A DNA stretch of 64,000 bases, taken from Ophiura sarsii. Its lineage: Eukaryota > Echinodermata > Ophiuroidea > Amphilepidida > Ophiuridae. The translations under genes were made by a program, and so were the position numbers. Each line of letters starts with the position of its first letter. The first letter of the stretch is position 1. This document shows positions 57,517 through 64,000 of this stretch, one piece after another. Under the pieces are notes generated by a model, which made no database searches, was not told where the DNA came from, and saw only the letters and a list, made by a program, of their open reading frames with translations. The stretch covers positions 15,904,149-15,968,148 of the forward strand of contig CM069457.1 in the NCBI GenBank assembly GCA_035610835.1, read 5' to 3'.

Positions 57517-60288
57517 AATCTTGGAAAAAAGTCCTTGGAACGCGAACGCTGAGCTGAGCACACGTGCTGGGTATTGTGTGCATGTATTGATACTTAGTGT
57601 CTTCTGTTATAAACGGAAATTGTTCAAATGAGCTTTTTACTTCCCCACCCCCCATCGATCAATGTTGGGACACTCTGGCAAGCTGCAGGAGCCACTGGCC
57701 TTGGTCAACATTGTACGGGGGAGTGGGGGTGACACTTGTCCGTTAATCACACGCAAGTGTTCCAAGACTTTTTTCCAGGATTGTATAAGAGGAATGCAAA
57801 ATATTTGATCTAAATTTGGTTTTTCTGTCATAAATCAAAAACCGAATGTCGTATGAATCTCATATTACACACGATTTGAGTAAACAATAGGGGCATCACA
57901 AATATAATAAAAATGATGACAGGGAATTAATTTTATTTAGGGAGTGGTCACTGAAAACAATTATGTATGTCATATTTAACTACAATTTGACCCGTTTCTT
58001 GATCCCGCGCGTAATAATCTGATGTTTATAAATCAATAAATCAAAAGTATAAAGTTCTTGCTGAGAAATTAACATGTTTATACTTTTAATAATGTTATCA
58101 CATTGCCTATTTGTTTGTTATTTGAAATATGAAACTATACATTTACACTTTCCACGCGACAGGTGTCTGCAGACGACAATCCAAAATTGCACAAAATGTT
58201 TCAAAAACGTCAAAATTATTGAATGTCATTTTACCAATATTTGGAATCACCTTATGAAATGCATTCAAATAAGTACAAACGTGCCTATTATTAGTTCAGT
58301 TATCCTTGAGATAGACATAAAAGTTAGACAAATCTGTTTTGTACCGTGGTTAAACCAATAGCCGCGTTGAAAGTGTTAACATTTGCCGAGCAGTAAACGT
58401 TTATTTGCAATACTATTCCTATCTATTGAAGATAGCTCATAACAGAAAAAAAGGAAAAAAGCCACGCCATGAAAGCGACTCGAACCAACGCCAAGCAGGC
58501 TATGAACAGATAAAGGGTGCCAACGAACGCTCCTATCCACTCGGCCAAGCGGTCAGTGCTTACACAAGCGTGGATTTGTTTTATTATACATGTTATAGTA
58601 ATGCATTATTGCAAAGTGTCACACACTTTACAACAGTTTACCATCAGTTTACCATTGGGACATTTTGCTTAAAATAGGCAATTAAACGGTTTTTTCATAC
58701 TGCCTTTGAGTTATCAAGATATACATATGTGTTAGCTATACCAATCATGCATGTTGTAACTCCGAAATATAAGCCGCATTGGTCACATCTACGCATTTTG
58801 ATAACAGTTTACCATTTAAAATGAAAACAAAATATGTATAATAATATTATACTATAGAAACGACGGTAAAGTGTTCAATGAACACGCGTTTCAAGTCAAC
58901 ACTTTACCATGCACTTTACCATACACTTTACCATTACGGTCCCAACTCGTCTGATGATTTCTTTGTGAATAAAGCTAAATTCATTTATCGCAGCGCTATT
59001 TTAATCAATAAATACAATAAAATATACTACTTAAATGGTTTATTTATGTATTCACGTATATTATATATTACTTAAATGGTTAATGTATTCACTTATTTAG
59101 TTGTTTGGGTTGTTTTTGAGGATGAGATTGAACTGAAGGCCTATAGATAATATTATCGTCGTGCTTACTCATCTGACTCATTAGCTCAGTTGACTAGAAC
59201 GCTGGTCTATAACCATCCAGAGGTCCCAGGTTCAAATCCTGGATGGGCAATTTCTTTTACTGACTATCATTTATAATTTGTGGAGTAAGAAGAAACATTT
59301 ACTCATCATCCAACCATGTCCAACTATTGTTTTTCCAATTATTTTCAAATATTTCCAAAAAATAAATGCCGACAGTTTTGAAAAAAATGTGTAAGAAAAA
59401 AGAGTAATATTTGAAAAAGCCATAAAATAAGGGTTTGTGAATAACGTGTCGGGAAAAAATACCAGCAATTTCAAAATGTTCAAAATAAATTCCAAAAACT
59501 GTAGGCAAAAACACCCTTTGACAATTTGAGCCAAAAAATATTGGTTAATATTAATATGTGGAAATGTAGAACTAAATCCAAATGTAGTTTTTCAAAAATT
59601 CTTTTGAATAAAAACAGCCCAAAAAGTGTACGTATAGGCCTATGAACATTCGAGCAGAAAAAAAGGGTTTTGAAAAAAGGTGTTTTTCTTGCATTTTTTC
59701 TTGGTGATTATTGGGCCGGGGGATTCATCGTCCCTTTGCAACACAAGTGATGCAAAACAACAACCGCAAATAAAAAAAATACATAATAACAGATGGGCAT
59801 ATGAATAATGAGCATCTATTATTATATTACAACCCGTTAATGCAATACGAAAGATAGCTGTCGAATTTGTCAAACAGAAGTTACTGCTATCTACTGAAGA
59901 TAGTTATTTACAAGTAGGCCTAAGTTGTTTTACAATTATTTGTGTTACTTTCAACCCTATATATAGATTCCGTTACTTTTAGATACTCTTTTGCATATCT
60001 AACAATACATGAATAACTCTCGTAGGAGTATCTGAAAACGCCACATTATGCATTGCAATAATGGCCAATTATTATACATCTTCGAAATGCATTAGTTAGT
60101 ATAGGGAATTGGTTTCACTGAACGTTCCCGTATTAAATGAATGTCTTTATTTAAAAAAAATACTGGGGATGCCAAGCCTATGGTCCCCTGCCAAATACTG
60201 TGCAATTTGAGATACATGTAACATTTAGTTTTTGAGATGTGATAGAAAAACCAAATTTAGATGATTTGTTTTTGCAATCTGCGTATAT
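57517..60288 (+). repeat. macrosatellite unit 16 (marker c)
   Basis: 2,772 bp. Marker c at GGTTAATG near 59079 and in the tRNA-like gene (59199); A8 type. One A is lost in TTTTGAAAAAAATGTG near 59382, which alters the minus frames seen in other units. The minus-strand tRNA-like element lies at 58462-58573. Confidence 0.97.
59175..59249 (+). tRNA. tRNA-like gene, unit 16, D-stem variant
   Basis: Third copy with the GAGC-to-GAAC change that mismatches the D stem. The rest is identical to unit 1. Confidence 0.55.
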
Positions 60289-63061
60289 AATCTTGGAAAA
60301 AAGTCCTTGGAACGCGAACGCTGAGCTGAGCACACGTGCTGGGTATTGTGTGCATGTATTGATACTTAGTGTCTTCTGTTATAAACGGAAATTGTTCAAA
60401 TGAGCTTTTTACTTCCCCACCCCCCATCGATCAATGTTGGGACACTCTGGCAAGCTGCAGGAGCCACTGGCCTTGGTCAACATTGTACGGGGGAGTGGGG
60501 GTGACACTTGTCCGTTAATCACACGCAAGTGTTCCAAGACTTTTTTCCAGGATTGTATAAGAGGAATGCAAAATATTTGATCTAAATTTGGTTTTTCTGT
60601 CATAAATCAAAAACCGAATGTCGTATGAATCTCATATTACACACGATTTGAGTAAACAATAGGGGCATCACAAATATAATAAAAATGATGACAGGGAATT
60701 AATTTTATTTAGGGAGTGGTCACTGAAAACAATTATGTATGTCATATTTAACTACAATTTGACCCGTTTCTTGATCCCGCGCGTAATAATCTGATGTTTA
60801 TAAATCAATAAATCAAAAGTATAAAGTTCTTGCTGAGAAATTAACATGTTTATACTTTTAATAATGTTATCACATTGCCTATTTGTTTGTTATTTGAAAT
60901 ATGAAACTATACATTTACACTTTCCACGCGACAGGTGTCTGCAGACGACAATCCAAAATTGCACAAAATGTTTCAAAAACGTCAAAATTATTGAATGTCA
61001 TTTTACCAATATTTGGAATCACCTTATGAAATGCATTCAAATAAGTACAAACGTGCCTATTATTAGTTCAGTTATCCTTGAGATAGACATAAAAGTTAGA
61101 CAAATCTGTTTTGTACCGTGGTTAAACCAATAGCCGCGTTGAAAGTGTTAACATTTGCCGAGCAGTAAACGTTTATTTGCAATACTATTCCTATCTATTG
61201 AAGATAGCTCATAACAGAAAAAAAGGAAAAAAGCCACGCCATGAAAGCGACTCGAACCAACGCCAAGCAGGCTATGAACAGATAAAGGGTGCCAACGAAC
61301 GCTCCTATCCACTCGGCCAAGCGGTCAGTGCTTACACAAGCGTGGATTTGTTTTATTATACATGTTATAGTAATGCATTATTGCAAAGTGTCACACACTT
61401 TACAACAGTTTACCATCAGTTTACCATTGGGACATTTTGCTTAAAATAGGCAATTAAACGGTTTTTTCATACTGCCTTTGAGTTATCAAGATATACATAT
61501 GTGTTAGCTATACCAATCATGCATGTTGTAACTCCGAAATATAAGCCGCATTGGTCACATCTACGCATTTTGATAACAGTTTACCATTTAAAATGAAAAC
61601 AAAATATGTATAATAATATTATACTATAGAAACGACGGTAAAGTGTTCAATGAACACGCGTTTCAAGTCAACACTTTACCATGCACTTTACCATACACTT
61701 TACCATTACGGTCCCAACTCGTCTGATGATTTCTTTGTGAATAAAGCTAAATTCATTTATCGCAGCGCTATTTTAATCAATAAATACAATAAAATATACT
61801 ACTTAAATGGTTTATTTATGTATTCACGTATATTATATATTACTTAAATGGTTTATGTATTCACTTATTTAGTTATTTGGGTTGTTTTTGAGGATGAGAT
61901 TGAACTGAAGGCCTATAGATAATATTATCGTCGTGCTTACTCATCTGACTCATTAGCTCAGTTGACTAGAGCGCTGGTCTATAACCATCCAGAGGTCCCA
62001 GGTTCAAATCCTGGATGGGCAATTTCTTTTACTGACTATCATTTATAATTTGTGGAGTAAGAAGAAACATTTACTCATCATCCAACCATGTCCAACTATT
62101 GTTTTTCCAATTATTTTCAAATATTTCCAAAAAATAAATGCCGACAGTTTTGAAAAAAAATGTGTAAGAAAAAAGAGTAATATTTGAAAAAGCCATAAAA
62201 TAAGGGTTTGTGAATAACGTGTCGGGAAAAAATACCAGCAATTTCAAAATGTTCAAAATAAATTCCAAAAACTGTAGGCAAAAACACCCTTTGACAATTT
62301 GAGCCAAAAAATATTGGTTAATATTAATATGTGGAAATGTAGAACTAAATCCAAATGTAGTTTTTCAAAAATTCTTTTGAATAAAAACAGCCCAAAAAGT
62401 GTACGTATAGGCCTATGAACATTCGAGCAGAAAAAAAGGGTTTTGAAAAAAGGTGTTTTTCTTGCATTTTTTCTTGGTGATTATTGGGCCGGGGGATTCA
62501 TCGTCCCTTTGCAACACAAGTGATGCAAAACAACAACCGCAAATAAAAAAAATACATAATAACAGATGGGCATATGAATAATGAGCATCTATTATTATAT
62601 TACAACCCGTTAATGCAATACGAAAGATAGCTGTCGAATTTGTCAAACAGAAGTTACTGCTATCTACTGAAGATAGTTATTTACAAGTAGGCCTAAGTTG
62701 TTTTACAATTATTTGTGTTACTTTCAACCCTATATATAGATTCCGTTACTTTTAGATACTCTTTTGCATATCTAACAATACATGAATAACTCTCGTAGGA
62801 GTATCTGAAAACGCCACATTATGCATTGCAATAATGGCCAATTATTATACATCTTCGAAATGCATTAGTTAGTATAGGGAATTGGTTTCACTGAACGTTC
62901 CCGTATTAAATGAATGTCTTTATTTAAAAAAAATACTGGGGATGCCAAGCCTATGGTCCCCTGCCAAATACTGTGCAATTTGAGATACATGTAACATTTA
63001 GTTTTTGAGATGTGATAGAAAAACCAAATTTAGATGATTTGTTTTTGCAATCTGCGTATAT
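60289..63061 (+). repeat. macrosatellite unit 17
   Basis: 2,773 bp, A8 type, private TTAGTTATTTGGG near 61871. The minus-strand tRNA-like element lies at 61234-61345. Confidence 0.97.
61947..62021 (+). tRNA. tRNA-like gene, unit 17
   Basis: Identical to the unit 1 copy. It is the last plus-strand copy inside the window. Confidence 0.6.
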
Positions 63062-64000
63062 AATCTTGGAAAAAAGTCCTTGGAACGCGAACGCTGAGCT
63101 GAGCACACGTGCTGGGTATTGTGTGCATGTATTGATACTTAGTGTCTTCTGTTATAAACGGAAATTGTTCAAATGAGCTTTTTACTTCCCCACCCCCCAT
63201 CGATCAATGTTGGGACACTCTGGCAAGCTGCAGGAGCCACTGGCCTTGGTCAACATTGTACGAGGGAGTGGGGGTGACACTTGTCCGTTAATCACACGCA
63301 AGTGTTCCAAGACTTTTTTCCAGGATTGTATAAGAGGAATGCAAAATATTTGATCTAAATTTGGTTTTTCTGTCATAAATCAAAAACCGAATGTCGTATG
63401 AATCTCATATTACACACGATTTGAGTAAACAATAGGGGCATCACAAATATAATAAAAATGATGACAGGGAATTAATTTTATTTAGGGAGTGGTCACTGAA
63501 AACAATTATGTATGTCATATTTAACTACAATTTGACCCGTTTCTTGATCCCGCGCGTAATAATCTGATGTTTATAAATCAATAAATCAAAAGTATAAAGT
63601 TCTTGCTGAGAAATTAACATGTTTATACTTTTAATAATGTTATCACATTGCCTATTTGTTTGTTATTTGAAATATGAAACTATACATTTACACTTTCCAC
63701 GCGACAGGTGTCTGCAGACGACAATCCAAAATTGCACAAAATGTTTCAAAAACGTCAAAATTATTGAATGTCATTTTACCAATATTTGGAATCACCTTAT
63801 GAAATGCATTCAAATAAGTACAAACGTGCCTATTATTAGTTCAGTTATCCTTGAGATAGACGTAAAAGTTAGACAAATCTGTTTTGTACCGTGGTTAAAC
63901 CAATAGCCGCGTTGAAAGTGTTAACATTTGCCGAGCAGTAAACGTTTATTTGCAATACTATTCCTATCTATTGAAGATAGCTCATAACAGAAAAAAAGGA
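63062..64000 (+). repeat. macrosatellite unit 18, cut by the window edge
   Basis: The first 939 bp of a unit, ending in the A-rich stretch that forms the minus-strand terminator, just before the minus-strand tRNA-like element. Private changes: ACGAGGGAG near 63261 and GACGTAAAAG near 63860. The array continues beyond the window for an unknown distance. Confidence 0.97.

Overview
The window looks like non-coding nuclear DNA of an animal, probably an invertebrate. The evidence is: no long open reading frames, AT-rich intergenic sequence, many non-autonomous DNA transposons and foldback elements, Pol III tRNA-like promoters, long poly-G and poly-C tracts, and one exon-like coding block of the metazoan IFI27/ISG12 (Ifi-6-16) family. 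The TAGGCCTA-type octamer and poly-G minisatellites would suit an echinoderm, hemichordate or mollusc, but the lineage cannot be fixed from this sequence. A run of exactly 100 N (8792-8891) marks an assembly gap.

Layout. 1-3.9 kb: AT-rich DNA with short palindromes, a 134-bp tandem duplication, a 15-bp-stem hairpin and two related cassettes with inverted GCGCCCAAC ends. 3.9-8.8 kb: a nested tandem repeat in which a ~0.6-0.8-kb block occurs three times, each followed by ~220-bp minisatellite units carrying poly-G runs; it ends in the gap. 8.9-11.3 kb: unannotated DNA with a hAT-like end and a Harbinger-like MITE end. 11.35-11.70 kb (minus): one IFI27-like exon. 12.1-16.9 kb: a transposon graveyard with a tRNA T-arm fragment, a foldback with ~190-bp arms, a 1.69-kb TA-flanked foldback that seems to carry a captured exon, a 491-bp TTA-flanked Harbinger-type MITE and a second hAT-like end.

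16,926 to the right edge (47 kb, 74% of the window): a head-to-tail macrosatellite of ~2,773 bp, 18 units visible, the last cut by the window. Units differ by only a few substitutions and small indels. Every unit that is long enough holds a plus-strand tRNA-like gene with a good B box and a T4 terminator, a degenerate minus-strand tRNA-like element with A box, B box and T6/T7 terminator, and a 230-bp MITE-like segment. Variants recur in ordered sets (units 4-5-6, 9-10/11-12, 15-16), so the array has higher-order structure. One junction (units 13/14) lost 1,004 bp.

The most notable link is that a ~60-bp module (CACTTTCCACGCG followed by a GTCTGYAGAC palindrome) is shared by the poly-G minisatellite at 4.8-8.8 kb and every macrosatellite unit. 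Two unlike satellites in one window therefore appear to contain the same transposon-end sequence. No operons or bacterial features are present, and only the IFI27-like exon is proposed as protein coding.
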